Source: Paracoccaceae bacterium
GTDB lineage: Bacteria; Pseudomonadota; Alphaproteobacteria; Rhodobacterales; Rhodobacteraceae
Assembly (NCBI GenBank): GCA_030066855.1
Contig: JASJAU010000038.1
Coordinates: 1 to 47,544, forward strand
Length of the DNA: 47,544 bases
Direction of reading: 5' to 3'
How positions within the stretch are numbered: position 1 is the first letter of the stretch; each line of letters opens with the position of its first letter. This document shows, piece after piece, positions 9,070-17,886 of the stretch. A model generated the notes under the pieces. That model worked only from the letters and a program-made list of their open reading frames with translations, was not told where the DNA came from and did not search any database. The position numbers and the translations under genes were made by a program.

Positions 9070-9375
9070 GGCGTCCCCCCCGGGCGTATTCTGTTGTTTG
9101 TTCGGTCTTGCCCGGCAATTCCGCGCCGACCGTATCTGTGGACTATAGGCGGAAAGGCTCTCAATCGGAACAGAGGAGAAAGCGGAAACTGCAGGATTCT
9201 CGAGCGTAGCGCCCTGAATTCCGTGGATAATTGAGGCTCGCGCGCGGATTTCCGCATACCCGCGATCCGCTCCCCGACCATTCTGCGTCGCGGCGAGCGC
9301 CGCGATTCGCGCCTCTCCTCAATCAAAAAGCCCCGCGGCGACGCCGCGGGGCCTCTCTTCCCGAAACGGGAGGAT
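9070..9375. other. 306-bp intergenic region between ihfB and rpsA
   Basis: No coding sequence is supported here. On the rpsA side it holds the rpsA terminator (9325-9352). On the ihfB side the minus strand has a possible -10 element TATAGT at 9147-9142 with no convincing -35, so the ihfB promoter is only suggested. A single DnaA-box-like TTATCCACG (8 of 9 bases) lies on the minus strand at 9222-9230. The remainder shows no repeat or structure that I can identify. Confidence 0.5.
9325..9352 (-). terminator. Rho-independent terminator of rpsA
   Basis: Minus-strand stem GCCCCGCGGCG / CGCCGCGGGGC (11 bp) followed by TTTTT, 23 bp after the rpsA stop codon. Confidence 0.93.
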
Positions 9376-11052
9376 TTACTTGTCGTCGCCCTTGAGCGCC
9401 GCGCCGAGAATGTCGCCAAGCGATGCGCCGGAATCGGACGAGCCGTACTGCTCCACCGCTTCCTTCTCTTCGGCGATCTCCCTGGCTTTGATCGAAAGTC
9501 CAAGGCGGCGCGTCTTGGGATCAACGTTGGTGACCCGAACGTCGACCTTGTCGCCAACCGAGAACCGCTCGGGCCGCTGTTCGGACCGGTCGCGGCTGAG
9601 ATCTGAGCGGCGGATGAAGGACTTCATGCCCTCGTATTCCACCTCGATGCCGCCGTCCTCGATCGAGGTCACAACCACAGTGACGATCGAGCCGCGCTTC
9701 ACGCCGTCGACCACCTCGGTGAAGCTATCGTCGAGCGCTTTCACGGAGAGCGAGATCCGCTCTTTCTCGACATCGACCTCGGTCACGACCGCCTTCACGA
9801 CATCGCCCTTGCGGTAGTCCTGAATAGCCTCCTCGCCCCGCTGGTCCCAGCTGAGGTCGGAGAGGTGGACCATGCCGTCGATGTCGTTGTCGAGACCAAT
9901 GAACAGCCCGAACTCGGTGATGTTCTTGACCTCGCCTTCGACCGGCGTGTTGACCGGGTGGCTTTCGGCGAAGACCTCCCACGGGTTGCGCATGGTCTGT
10001 TTGAGACCGAGCGAGACCCGGCGTTTGGCGCTGTCGATCTCCAGAACCATCACGTCGACTTCCTGAGAGGTCGATACGATCTTGCCCGGATGGACGTTCT
10101 TCTTGGTCCAGGACATTTCGGAGACGTGGACGAGGCCTTCGACGCCTGCTTCAAGCTCAACGAAAGCGCCATAGTCGGTGATGTTCGTCACGCGGCCATG
10201 GTGGACCGAGCCGAGCGGGTAGTTCGCCTCGACGGCATCCCACGGATCGTCCTGAAGCTGCTTCATGCCAAGGCTGATGCGGTGCGTCTCTTTGTTGATC
10301 TTGATGATCTGGACTTTGACCGTCTCGCCGATCGACACGATCTCGGACGGATGGTTCACGCGGCGCCAGGCCATGTCGGTGACATGCAAGAGGCCGTCGA
10401 CACCGCCAAGGTCGACGAAGGCGCCATACTCGGTGATGTTCTTGACCACGCCGTCGACAGCGTCGCCTTCCTGGATCTTAGAGATGACCTCGGCGCGCTG
10501 TTCGGCTCGGCTCTCTTCCAGAATCGCGCGGCGCGAGACGACGATGTTGCCCCGGCGACGATCCATCTTGAGAATCTGGAACGGCTGCTTCAGGCCCATG
10601 AGAGGGCCTGCATCGCGCACCGGACGCACGTCCACCTGACTGCCGGGCAGGAACGCGACCGCGCCGCCCAGATCGACTGTGAAGCCGCCTTTGACCCGGC
10701 CGAAGATCGCGCCCTCGACGCGAGCGTCGTCGGCATAGGCTTTTTCCAGCTTGTCCCAGGCGGCCTCACGGCGGGCCTTGTCGCGGCTGATGACCGCCTC
10801 GCCCCGCGCGTTCTCGACACGATCGAGGAAGACCTCGACCTCGTCGCCAATGGCGATCTCGGGCGCTTCTCCGGGATTTGCGAATTCTTTGAGTTCGACA
10901 CGGCCTTCCATCTTGTAGCCGACATCGATGATGGCTTGTCCTGCTTCAATCGCGATGACTTTGCCTTTGACGACAGACCCCTCGTTGGGCGTGTCGATTT
11001 CGAAGCTTTCGTTCAGGAGGGCTTCGAACTCCTCCATGGTTGCGTTTGCCAT
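9376..11052 (-). CDS. rpsA: 30S ribosomal protein S1
   Basis: 558-aa RNA-binding protein of the small subunit that unfolds mRNA at initiation. Six S1 OB-fold repeats are visible, with repeated blocks such as GxVKNITEYGAFVDLGGVDGLLHVTDMAW, GRVTNITDYGAFVELEAGVEGLVHVSEMSW and EVKNITEFGLFIGLDNDIDGMVHLSDLSW in the middle of the chain. The N-terminus MANATMEEFEALLNESF is the standard one in alphaproteobacteria. Ribosome binding site GAAGGAAAT lies upstream. It is bounded on both sides by terminators, so it is a single-gene unit here. A 427-codon frame on the other strand is a GC-rich shadow. Confidence 0.98.
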   Translation of the reverse strand: MANATMEEFEALLNESFEIDTPNEGSVVKGKVIAIEAGQAIIDVGYKMEGRVELKEFANPGEAPEIAIGDEVEVFLDRVENARGEAVISRDKARREAAWDKLEKAYADDARVEGAIFGRVKGGFTVDLGGAVAFLPGSQVDVRPVRDAGPLMGLKQPFQILKMDRRRGNIVVSRRAILEESRAEQRAEVISKIQEGDAVDGVVKNITEYGAFVDLGGVDGLLHVTDMAWRRVNHPSEIVSIGETVKVQIIKINKETHRISLGMKQLQDDPWDAVEANYPLGSVHHGRVTNITDYGAFVELEAGVEGLVHVSEMSWTKKNVHPGKIVSTSQEVDVMVLEIDSAKRRVSLGLKQTMRNPWEVFAESHPVNTPVEGEVKNITEFGLFIGLDNDIDGMVHLSDLSWDQRGEEAIQDYRKGDVVKAVVTEVDVEKERISLSVKALDDSFTEVVDGVKRGSIVTVVVTSIEDGGIEVEYEGMKSFIRRSDLSRDRSEQRPERFSVGDKVDVRVTNVDPKTRRLGLSIKAREIAEEKEAVEQYGSSDSGASLGDILGAALKGDDK

Positions 11053-11140
11053 ACGGCTCTAATTTCCTTCTTCGATTTCGCTGGCCGCGCGGTTGTGTCC
11101 GCCGGTCTTTGGGTTGGTCCTGACGGTCGATCCGTGAACC

Positions 11141-11172
11141 GCAAATAAGAAGGGTCGGTGGTGACCGACCCT
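11141..11172 (-). terminator. Terminator after the cmk-ASCH unit
   Basis: Minus-strand stem AGGGTCGGT / ACCGACCCT (9 bp, loop CACC) followed by the moderately T-rich TCTTATTTG. It lies about 90 bp after the ASCH gene and 90 bp before rpsA, separating the two transcripts. Confidence 0.7.
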
Positions 11173-11259
11173 GCTCTAGTCTATGCGCTCACGACTGTCC
11201 CGCCGCTTCGACGGGGGGTCTATAGGGGCAACGCGCCAAAAGAGCAAGAGCGCTCGGCC

Positions 11260-11751
11260 TCAGCCGCCAAACGGTTTTTTCGGCGGCTCGTCGAATGATG
11301 GATTGAGATCGGGGAACAGCTCGCCCGTCCCATCGCCGGCCTTCCGCATCCAAGGCAGCGGCGCGGCGAGCGCCTCCGCCCGCGCCCACGGGAAGTATCC
11401 GAGCGCGCCCTTCGCCGGAATGGGATCGCACATGACGGCGTTCTCGAGGACAAGACCCATTTGCCCGCCGAACCACTCGCTTTCGCTGGCCGTGACAATC
11501 GCCACGACATCGACGGCGCCGATAATGGCTCCACGTGGCAGGTCCAGGGCAGCCGGACACCGCACGCCATGCCTGTCCAACCGCCAGACCGCCCACTCGA
11601 ACTCTTTGCGGGTCATCCCGGCCGCCGCGTGGATGGCGATCCGCCGGCAGGTCATCTGCCCCGCCCGGATAGAGCCCTCTGACCGGTTTTCGACCGCCTT
11701 GAAGCCCGCGACGATCGCCCAGGCCCAAGGCTGGCGCACCGACAGCGCCAC
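11260..11751 (-). CDS. ASCH-domain protein
   Basis: 163-aa protein. The N-terminal ALSVRQPWAWAIVAGFKAVENR is the hallmark of ASCH domains (PUA-like fold, predicted RNA-binding; some members are amidohydrolases on modified nucleosides or act on tRNA). Later blocks RIAIHAAAG and GAIIGAVDVVAIVTA are also typical. The C-terminus ends in a proline-rich DEPPKKPFGG. The best start is GTG at 11751, directly before the domain and 10 bp after the cmk stop; the frame is open further upstream but overlaps cmk and is not family-like. The position between cmk and rpsA is unusual, because those two genes are adjacent in many bacteria. Confidence 0.8.
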   Translation of the reverse strand: MALSVRQPWAWAIVAGFKAVENRSEGSIRAGQMTCRRIAIHAAAGMTRKEFEWAVWRLDRHGVRCPAALDLPRGAIIGAVDVVAIVTASESEWFGGQMGLVLENAVMCDPIPAKGALGYFPWARAEALAAPLPWMRKAGDGTGELFPDLNPSFDEPPKKPFGG

Positions 11752-11761
11752 GTCCGGCAGG

Positions 11762-12376
11762 TCAGCGGCCGGCAATCCCCGCCTCAACAATGGTTGTTGC
11801 TGAGGCCACGGCCTCCTCAATCGAAAGCGCCGACGTATCCAGCGTGACCGCATCCTCTGCCGCCTTGAGCGGCGCGTCCGTGCGGCCCATGTCCCGAGCG
11901 TCGCGAGCGCGCACCTCCCCCAGCACCGCGTCGAAATCCGCCGCCTGACCGGAGGCGACCAACTCGTCATAGCGCCTCCGCGCTCTTATCTCGGCGCTGG
12001 CCGTCACGAAGATCTTCACCTCCGCCTTCGGGCAGATCACGGTGCCGATGTCCCGCCCGTCCAGAACAGCGCCGCCGTCTCGGCGGGCGAACTCGCGCTG
12101 GAACGCGACCAAAGCCGCCCGAACCTCTGGCATTGCCGCGACCTGGCTCGCCGCCTCGGCGACCGCCTGCGTGCGCAGATCGTCCCGCGCGATGTCCCTA
12201 TGCCTAAGCGTTGCGGCGGCAAGTTCTGCCGGGTCTCCGTCCAAAACCCTTCGCCCGACCGCGCGGTACAAGATCCCCGTATCAAGATGGGCGAAGCCGA
12301 ACCGCTCCGCGACGGCCCGACTGATCGTGCCCTTGCCGGCGGCGGCCGGTCCGTCAATCGCAACCGTGAAGATCAC
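11762..12376 (-). CDS. cmk: Cytidylate kinase
   Basis: Phosphorylates CMP and dCMP with ATP. The P-loop [19 protein letters not shown] is at residues 9-27, followed by [14 protein letters not shown] and the [21 protein letters not shown] block characteristic of CMP kinases. 204 aa, normal. It begins 50 bp after the metK stop codon and is followed by the ASCH gene after 10 bp. Confidence 0.97.
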   Translation of the reverse strand: MIFTVAIDGPAAAGKGTISRAVAERFGFAHLDTGILYRAVGRRVLDGDPAELAAATLRHRDIARDDLRTQAVAEAASQVAAMPEVRAALVAFQREFARRDGGAVLDGRDIGTVICPKAEVKIFVTASAEIRARRRYDELVASGQAADFDAVLGEVRARDARDMGRTDAPLKAAEDAVTLDTSALSIEEAVASATTIVEAGIAGR

Positions 12377-12426
12377 AACGTTCCGCCATGGGTCCTCGAT
12401 TTAGGTTTTGACGCCTCGAAGCCGCT

Positions 12427-13608
12427 TCAAACGGCGGCCTTCAGCGCGTCGGCAAGGTCCGTCCGCTCCCAGGAAAACCCGCCGTCCGTCTCCGGCGCCC
12501 GGCCGAAGTGACCGTAGGCCGCTGTCCGCTGAAAGATCGGCTTGTTGAGCGCCAGATGCTCCCGAATGCCGCGCGGTGAAAGGTCCATCACCTGGTTGAT
12601 CGCCTTCTCGATCTCAGCAGGCGCGACCTCGCCCGTGCCGAACGTGTCGGCATAGATCGAAAGAGGCTTGGAGACGCCGATGGCATAGGACAGCTGGATC
12701 AGGCACTTCTCGGCCATTCCGGCTGCAACGACGTTCTTCGCCAGATAGCGCGCCGCATAAGCCGCCGAGCGGTCAACCTTGGTCGGGTCCTTGCCCGAAA
12801 ACGCGCCGCCCCCATGCGGCGCGGCGCCGCCATAGGTGTCCACAATGATCTTCCGGCCCGTGAGCCCCGCGTCGCCGTCCGGCCCGCCGATGACGAATGT
12901 GCCGGTGGGGTTCACCCACCATTCGGTTGCTTCGGTCAGCCAGCTCTCGGGCAGCACCTCGCGAATGTACGGCTCGACGATGTTCCGGATGTCATCCGAG
13001 GTCTGATCTTCGCTCTCATGTTGTGTCGAGAGCACGATAGAGGTCACCTCGACCGGCTTTCCGTCCTCGTAGCGAAGCGATATCTGTGATTTCGCATCGG
13101 GCCTGAGCGCCGGTTCCGCGCCGGATTTACGGGCTTCGGCAAGCCGCCGCAGGATCGCGTGGGCGTAGTGGATGGGTGCGGGCATCAGCTCCGGCGTCTC
13201 GTCCACCGCATAGCCGAACATGATCCCCTGATCGCCTGCGCCCTCGTCCTTGTTTTCCTTAGCGTCCACGCCCTGTGCGATATGCGCCGACTGCTCGTGC
13301 AGAAAGTTCATGACGTGGCAGGTGTTCCAGTGGAACTTGTCCTGCTCGTAGCCGATGTCCTTGATGCAGTCGCGGGCGATCTCGCCGATCCGACCCATGA
13401 AATTCTTCAGCCGGTCCTTGTCCGAAAGCCCGACCTCGCCGCCGACAACAACCATTCCCGTTGTCGCGAATGTCTCGCAGGCCACGCGCGCTTCCGGCTC
13501 CTCGGTAAGAAAGGCGTCCAGCACGGCGTCTGATATCCGGTCGCAGACCTTATCCGGGTGGCCTTCCGAGACGCTCTCGGAAGTGAAGACATAGTTCTGA
13601 CGGTTCAT
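12427..13608 (-). CDS. metK: S-adenosylmethionine synthetase
   Basis: Makes SAM from methionine and ATP; cytoplasmic tetramer. Family blocks [23 protein letters not shown] at the N-terminus (about residues 10-32), [12 protein letters not shown] and [19 protein letters not shown] are all present, and 393 aa is the usual length. The start ATG at 13608 lies 5 bases after a GGAGCG that is part of the SAM/SAH riboswitch just upstream, so translation is expected to fall when SAM or SAH is bound. It follows lnt on the same strand. Confidence 0.98.
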   Translation of the reverse strand: MNRQNYVFTSESVSEGHPDKVCDRISDAVLDAFLTEEPEARVACETFATTGMVVVGGEVGLSDKDRLKNFMGRIGEIARDCIKDIGYEQDKFHWNTCHVMNFLHEQSAHIAQGVDAKENKDEGAGDQGIMFGYAVDETPELMPAPIHYAHAILRRLAEARKSGAEPALRPDAKSQISLRYEDGKPVEVTSIVLSTQHESEDQTSDDIRNIVEPYIREVLPESWLTEATEWWVNPTGTFVIGGPDGDAGLTGRKIIVDTYGGAAPHGGGAFSGKDPTKVDRSAAYAARYLAKNVVAAGMAEKCLIQLSYAIGVSKPLSIYADTFGTGEVAPAEIEKAINQVMDLSPRGIREHLALNKPIFQRTAAYGHFGRAPETDGGFSWERTDLADALKAAV

Positions 13609-13611
13609 GTA

Positions 13612-13660
13612 AGCGCTCCATTGAAATGCATCCCGTCACGCCAGGAAGCCGTTGTGACGG
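13612..13660 (-). promoter_or_regulatory. SAM/SAH riboswitch controlling metK translation
   Basis: On the minus strand the leader has CCGUCAC-AACGGCUUCCUGGC-GUGACGG, a 7-bp stem closed by the conserved loop, then a 12-base linker and AAUGGAGCG, which contains the metK Shine-Dalgarno. From memory the conserved core (GUCACAACGGCUUCCUGGCGUGAC ... UUGGAGC) is the SAM/SAH class known before metK in Rhodobacterales. In that class the loop pairs with the UGGAGC segment as a pseudoknot when SAM or SAH binds, hiding the ribosome binding site. It lies only 13 bp after the lnt stop. Confidence 0.93.
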
Positions 13661-13673
13661 TCAGAGGCGGGTA

Positions 13674-15149
13674 TTACGTTCGACGCCGGTTTGCAACGGG
13701 GTTCCTTCGGCCTGCGACCCAAAGCGCGGTCAAGGCGGCGGCGAGCCCGAGCAGGAGCGGCCAATTGCCGAAACGGGCGTAGAACGTCATCCGCCCGGCC
13801 TCCACCGTCGCGTCGGCAAACCCGCTCCGACCAAGCGGCACCTCTGAGGCCGGATCGATCCGTCCGAAGGGGTCGACGACGGCCGAAACCCCGCTGTTCG
13901 CCACGCGGACCATCGAGAGCCCCTGCTCCGCCGCCCGGAACCGCGCCTGGTCCAGGTGCTGATAGGGGCCCGAGAACCGCCCGAACCAGGCGTCATTGGT
14001 GATTTGCAGAAGGTAGTCGGCCCGCCCCTCCGCGCGGAACACATGTCGCGCAAAGATACCCTCATAGCAAATCATGGGGAGCGCCTGCCCAAGCGGCGTC
14101 TCCAGAAGCGTCACGCCCGCGCCGGTCGAAAACCCGTAGTTTGAGGCGGCGGCCATGGCGCGGACGAAGTCCAAGCGCAGAGGAATGTACTCTCCGAATG
14201 GCACCAGATGGACCTTGTCGTAGGACCGCGCGACAGCGCCGTCCGAGCCAAGCATGACCATACTGTTGTACCAGTCATCCTCCTCGCGCCGGTTGATCCC
14301 GAGGATGAGCGCGCTGCCGTCCGCCGCGCTCGCAGCCGCCTGGATTACCCCGCCAGCAACGTCCAGCGGATAAACCACGGCCGCCTCCGGCCAGACGACG
14401 AGGTCCGGTCTTGCCGTTCCCTCTGACGGAGCGCGCGTGAGCTCGAGAAGCAGGTCAATGTGACCGGGCACGCGCTCGGGAACCCACTTCTCCGCCTGCG
14501 GGATGTTCGGCGCGACCAAACGGACGGTTCCAAGCGTATCCAATGGTTCCGTCGACCGCATGCTCTGAATGCCTGCCCAAAAAAGCCCGCCCAGCAGCGC
14601 TGCGGAAAGCGCGGCGCCGGCCTGCCACCGCTTCCAAACGAGGGGCAGCGCGGCGGCCAGAAGCGTCAAGGCCGTCAGCCCGTAGGACCCCGTCCAGGCG
14701 CTCGCGACGCGAAGGGGTGTGTCCGCCCAGATGTAGGCCGCCATGCCCCAGGGAAAGCCCGTCAGGATATGGCCCCGAACCAGCTCCATGACCGAAAGGC
14801 AAAGCGCCCACCCAAGCGCCCGATTGCCGCCAATCCGAACCGCAAGCCAAGCCGCCGCGGCCCAGAAGAGCGCGAAGCCAGCCGCCACCATTATCAGCGC
14901 GAACGGCGCCATCCAACCGTGCGTTTCGATGTCGACGAGGAAGGGCTGCACAATCCAGTGCAGCACCAGACCGAAGTAGCCCACGCCTCCCGCCCAGGCG
15001 GCGAGGATCAGCCTGTCCTGACGGACGATGAACCATGTCAGAACGGCGAACCCCAGAATCGCGACGGGCCAAAGACCGAAGGGGGCATGGCCAAGCCCAG
15101 CCGCCGCGCCCGCGAGAGCCGAGCGCAGGATCAGGGCCGCGCGTGTCAC
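13674..15149 (-). CDS. lnt: Apolipoprotein N-acyltransferase
   Basis: Inner-membrane enzyme that adds the third acyl chain to lipoproteins. 491 aa: several N-terminal membrane helices (about residues 5-210), then a nitrilase-fold periplasmic domain with the Glu of VWPEAAVVYP, the Lys of YDKVHLVPFGEY and the Cys of MICYEGIF as the catalytic triad, and a final membrane helix near the C-terminus (WPLLLGLAAALTALWVAG). It follows corC with a 3-bp gap and precedes the metK riboswitch. Confidence 0.96.
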   Translation of the reverse strand: MTRAALILRSALAGAAAGLGHAPFGLWPVAILGFAVLTWFIVRQDRLILAAWAGGVGYFGLVLHWIVQPFLVDIETHGWMAPFALIMVAAGFALFWAAAAWLAVRIGGNRALGWALCLSVMELVRGHILTGFPWGMAAYIWADTPLRVASAWTGSYGLTALTLLAAALPLVWKRWQAGAALSAALLGGLFWAGIQSMRSTEPLDTLGTVRLVAPNIPQAEKWVPERVPGHIDLLLELTRAPSEGTARPDLVVWPEAAVVYPLDVAGGVIQAAASAADGSALILGINRREEDDWYNSMVMLGSDGAVARSYDKVHLVPFGEYIPLRLDFVRAMAAASNYGFSTGAGVTLLETPLGQALPMICYEGIFARHVFRAEGRADYLLQITNDAWFGRFSGPYQHLDQARFRAAEQGLSMVRVANSGVSAVVDPFGRIDPASEVPLGRSGFADATVEAGRMTFYARFGNWPLLLGLAAALTALWVAGRRNPVANRRRT

Positions 15150-15152
15150 GCG

Positions 15153-16031
15153 CTACTCGGCCGCTTTGGCCATGCCAACGCGCACCCTCAGGCGCTTGAT
15201 CCGCCGCGGGTCGGCGTCAACGACCTCGAAATCCAATCCAAGGGGATGCTTCACGACTTCTCCCCGCGCCGGCACGCGGCCGGCCAGCATGAACACAAGC
15301 CCGCCAAGGGTGTCGATCTCTTCCTCGTCCTCAGCCTCGACCAGCCGCTGGCCGATCTCGCCCTCGAACTCCGCGACCGGTGTCCGCGCCTGCGCGAGAT
15401 AACAGCCCGCCGCCTCCTCAGTCCAGAAACGGCCCTCAGCGATGTCGTGCTCGTCCTCGATCTCTCCAATAACCTGTTCGATCAGATCCTCGATCGTGAC
15501 CAAACCGTCGACACCGCCGTACTCGTCAATGACGAGCGCCAGGTGCATCCGGTCCGTCTGCATCTTCTGCAGCAGCACGCCGATCGGCATCGACGGCGGC
15601 GCGTAGAGAAGCGGGCGCAGCATCTTGGAGAGCGCGAAACGCTCGCCCGAGCCGTTGAATCCATGTTTAAGCGCGAAGTCCTTCAGGTGGACCATTCCCA
15701 CCGGCGAATCCAGCGTGCCCTTGTAAACGGGCAAGCGCGTCAGGCCCGAGGATCGGAACACTTCGACCAGATCGTCTTTCTTGATATCCGTGGGAACCGC
15801 CGTGATCTCCACCTTGGGGATCATCACGTCCTCAACCCGCATGCGCGTCAGGTTGGAAAGGCCGACCGCGGGGCCGCCCGCAACCGGAACCATGGCCGAA
15901 GGCACGCCGCCATCGTCTTCATTGCTGCCGAGAGCTTCGAACAAGCGTCCGAAGAACCCTTTTGAGCTGTCCTCTAATTCGTCCCGCGCGCCGTGCGCTG
16001 CGCTAGAAGACCCGTCGCTCGTATCGCTCAT
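15153..16031 (-). CDS. corC: CorC/HlyC-type CBS-pair protein (magnesium/cobalt efflux-associated)
   Basis: 292 aa with a tandem CBS pair ([17 protein letters not shown] and [41 protein letters not shown] regions, about residues 60-190) and a C-terminal CorC_HlyC domain ([19 protein letters not shown]). There is no DUF21 membrane domain, so it is the cytoplasmic short form. The old name 'hemolysin' for this family is misleading. It is between ybeY and lnt, the standard order in alphaproteobacteria. Confidence 0.93.
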   Translation of the reverse strand: MSDTSDGSSSAAHGARDELEDSSKGFFGRLFEALGSNEDDGGVPSAMVPVAGGPAVGLSNLTRMRVEDVMIPKVEITAVPTDIKKDDLVEVFRSSGLTRLPVYKGTLDSPVGMVHLKDFALKHGFNGSGERFALSKMLRPLLYAPPSMPIGVLLQKMQTDRMHLALVIDEYGGVDGLVTIEDLIEQVIGEIEDEHDIAEGRFWTEEAAGCYLAQARTPVAEFEGEIGQRLVEAEDEEEIDTLGGLVFMLAGRVPARGEVVKHPLGLDFEVVDADPRRIKRLRVRVGMAKAAE

Positions 16032-16043
16032 TTTTCCTTTCCA

Positions 16044-16556
16044 CTACGTATCCGGCCAATCCCGCCGTTCTTCCGCATATGGGTTCGGCAGGCCCAGCTT
16101 GGCAAGTATTGCGATCTCAACCGATTCCATCAAGTCGCCGTCTGCATCGCGCGAGTGATCGTAGCCCAGAAGATGCAATGTTCCATGAACGATCAAGTGG
16201 GTCAGGTGGTCTTCGAGCGGCTTTCCGGCGGCAGCGGCCTCGTCGAAGCAGGTTTCGAAGGCCAGCGCGATGTCGCCTAGCTCCCTCGCGCCTTCCGGCG
16301 TCTCCGGCTTGTCCCCCGCATTAGCTGCGCCTCGCTCCTCGCTCGGCCAGGACAGCACGTTCGTCGGAGCGTTCTTGCCGCGAAAGCCCGCGTTCAACTC
16401 CGCGATGCGGGCGTCGTCGCAGGCCAGAACGGCGACCTCCCAATCGGCAGGGTCCAACCCGCGATCGGCAAGCGCCGCGTCAACCGCCCTTGCAGCGAGC
16501 CCGCCGATCTCCAGACCGCGCCAGGGATCGGCCTCAATGATGACTTCCGCCGTCAT
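16044..16556 (-). CDS. ybeY: Endoribonuclease YbeY (rRNA maturation / 16S 3' end processing)
   Basis: Zinc-dependent RNase needed for 16S rRNA 3' processing and ribosome quality control. The metal site HGTLHLLGYDH near residues 126-136 (HxxxHxxxxxH) is intact, as is the RGKNAPTNVLSWPS substrate block. 170 aa. Start placed at 16556 (MTAEVIIEADP) with GGGGAGG immediately upstream; the longer frame is not family-like. phoH normally lies just upstream in this operon but is absent here: the next gene upstream is divergent. Confidence 0.95.
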   Translation of the reverse strand: MTAEVIIEADPWRGLEIGGLAARAVDAALADRGLDPADWEVAVLACDDARIAELNAGFRGKNAPTNVLSWPSEERGAANAGDKPETPEGARELGDIALAFETCFDEAAAAGKPLEDHLTHLIVHGTLHLLGYDHSRDADGDLMESVEIAILAKLGLPNPYAEERRDWPDT

Positions 16557-16686
16557 GCCTCCCCTTCGCATGATCGGCGAACGCGCGCCAGAAGAGGCGA
16601 GACGCCGCTTTGTGATGGCCCCGCGATTCAATATGGTGGTTTCGATGCGAGAAGCCTTGGTTCCGCGCTCATTTGGAGAACGTGAC

Positions 16687-17046
16687 ATGTCCGAGACGTT
16701 TCGAAAGACGATCAACGCCATTTGCGAGCGACTCCCCGGCGCTGAGTGGTCCGATCCGTGGGGCGGGGGGCACGACGCCTGGAAGATCGGTGGTAAGATG
16801 TTCGCCTGCATGGGTTCGGTCGATCCGGGCGTCAGCGTCAAGACTCCGGACATCGAGACCGCCACGATGCTGATCGATGCGGGCGCCGGCCGACGGGCCA
16901 AGTATTTCCATCGGAGCTGGATCAATCTGCCCGAGGGCAGCAGCGAGGACGAGCTGCGCCACCGTATTCACATCTCCTACGACATCGTCCGTGCCTCGCT
17001 GACCAAAAAGGCCCAAGCGGCGCTTCCCGAAAGGGAGGAGAGCTAG
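16687..17046 (+). CDS. MmcQ/YjbR-family protein
   Basis: 119-aa member of the MmcQ/YjbR family, a small fold related to the double-wing DNA-binding motif. Typical blocks are ERLPGAEWSDPWGGGHDAWKIGGKMFA and SWINLPEGSSEDELRHRIHISYDIVRASLTKK. The biological role is not established for the family. Start at 16687 with GGAG 9-12 bases before; earlier ATGs in frame are not supported by similarity. Confidence 0.85.
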   Translation: MSETFRKTINAICERLPGAEWSDPWGGGHDAWKIGGKMFACMGSVDPGVSVKTPDIETATMLIDAGAGRRAKYFHRSWINLPEGSSEDELRHRIHISYDIVRASLTKKAQAALPEREES

Positions 17047-17118
17047 GCGCCAGCTATTGCTCGAGCGCAGGAGCTGGCGAAAATGCCACAACCGCAAGAA
17101 ACCGGAGGCGAAGACGCC

Positions 17119-17886
17119 ATGACCGACCCCGTTTTTCCCGACCTAAAGGACGCCTCGGTGCTGATTACCGGCGGCGGCTCCGGCATCGGAGCGGCGCTGA
17201 CCGAGGGCTTTCTCAGGCAGGGCGCGAAGGTCGCGTTCATCGACAAAGCGGACTCCGAAGGATTCGCAGCCGAACTTGAGGAGCGAACCGGCAACGCGCC
17301 GCTCTTTCTAAGAGCCGACATCACCGACATCATCGGGTTGAAGCAACGAATTGCCGAAGCAGCCGAAGCGAACGGCTCCATCACAATACTTGTGAACAAC
17401 GCAGCGGACGATCAGCGCGTCGCCACGTTGGACGTCGACGAGTCCTTTTACGATGCTGCCCAGGCCGTCAATTTGAAAGCCCACTTTTTTGCCTGCCAAG
17501 CCGTCATCCCTGGAATGCGCGATGCGGGCGGCGGTTCGATCATTAATGTGACGTCGATCTCGTATATGATGGGTTTTGTCGGCCTTCCTGTCTACACGAG
17601 CGCTAATTCCGGACTGAACGGACTGACACGGTCGCTGGCGCGCGAGTTCGGCGCGGACAGAATCCGCGTCAACGCGCTCGCGCCCGGTTGGGTTCTGACC
17701 GACAAGCAAATGGAGATGTGGGCATCTGAAGTCGCCCTCGCCCACTTCATGGAACGCATGTGCCTGAAGGAGCACCTGAAACCCGAGGATATCATCGGTC
17801 CCTGTCTTTTCCTCGCCTCCTCCGCATCAGCCGCGATGACAGGGCAAGCTCTGGTGGTGGACGGCGGCGTGGTGGTGACCGGCTGA
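17119..17886 (+). CDS. SDR-family dehydrogenase with catalytic Lys replaced by Asn (sugar 1-dehydrogenase-like)
   Basis: 255-aa short-chain dehydrogenase with cofactor motif TGGGSGIG (residues 16-23), NNAAD, catalytic Ser146 (VTSIS) and Tyr159. The expected YxxxK reads Y159-T-S-A-N163: codon AAT at 17605-17607 gives Asn where Lys proton relay is needed. RVNALAPGWVLTDKQMEMW resembles SDRs of galactose, arabinose and rhamnose oxidation. The coupled neighbours, a DgoK-like kinase and an SMP-30 lactonase, support a sugar-lactone pathway. Start 17119 follows GGAGG; a start at 17083 is also open. Activity is uncertain because of the substitution. Confidence 0.88.
   Translation: MTDPVFPDLKDASVLITGGGSGIGAALTEGFLRQGAKVAFIDKADSEGFAAELEERTGNAPLFLRADITDIIGLKQRIAEAAEANGSITILVNNAADDQRVATLDVDESFYDAAQAVNLKAHFFACQAVIPGMRDAGGGSIINVTSISYMMGFVGLPVYTSANSGLNGLTRSLAREFGADRIRVNALAPGWVLTDKQMEMWASEVALAHFMERMCLKEHLKPEDIIGPCLFLASSASAAMTGQALVVDGGVVVTG

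Noticed and set aside
9222-9230. DnaA box and possible replication origin
   Set aside because: A single near-match in an ordinary promoter region; no cluster of boxes, AT-rich element or parAB/dnaA genes.
9865-11148. 427-codon frame antisense to rpsA
   Set aside because: Mirror frame of a GC-rich coding region; it has no family similarity, while rpsA on the other strand is certain.
14460-15965. 501-codon frame antisense to lnt and corC
   Set aside because: It runs across two real genes and their junction, has low-complexity composition and no ribosome binding site.
15153-16031. Haemolysin (the historical HlyC/CorC label)
   Set aside because: CBS pair plus CorC domain marks a metal-transport-associated protein, not a toxin.
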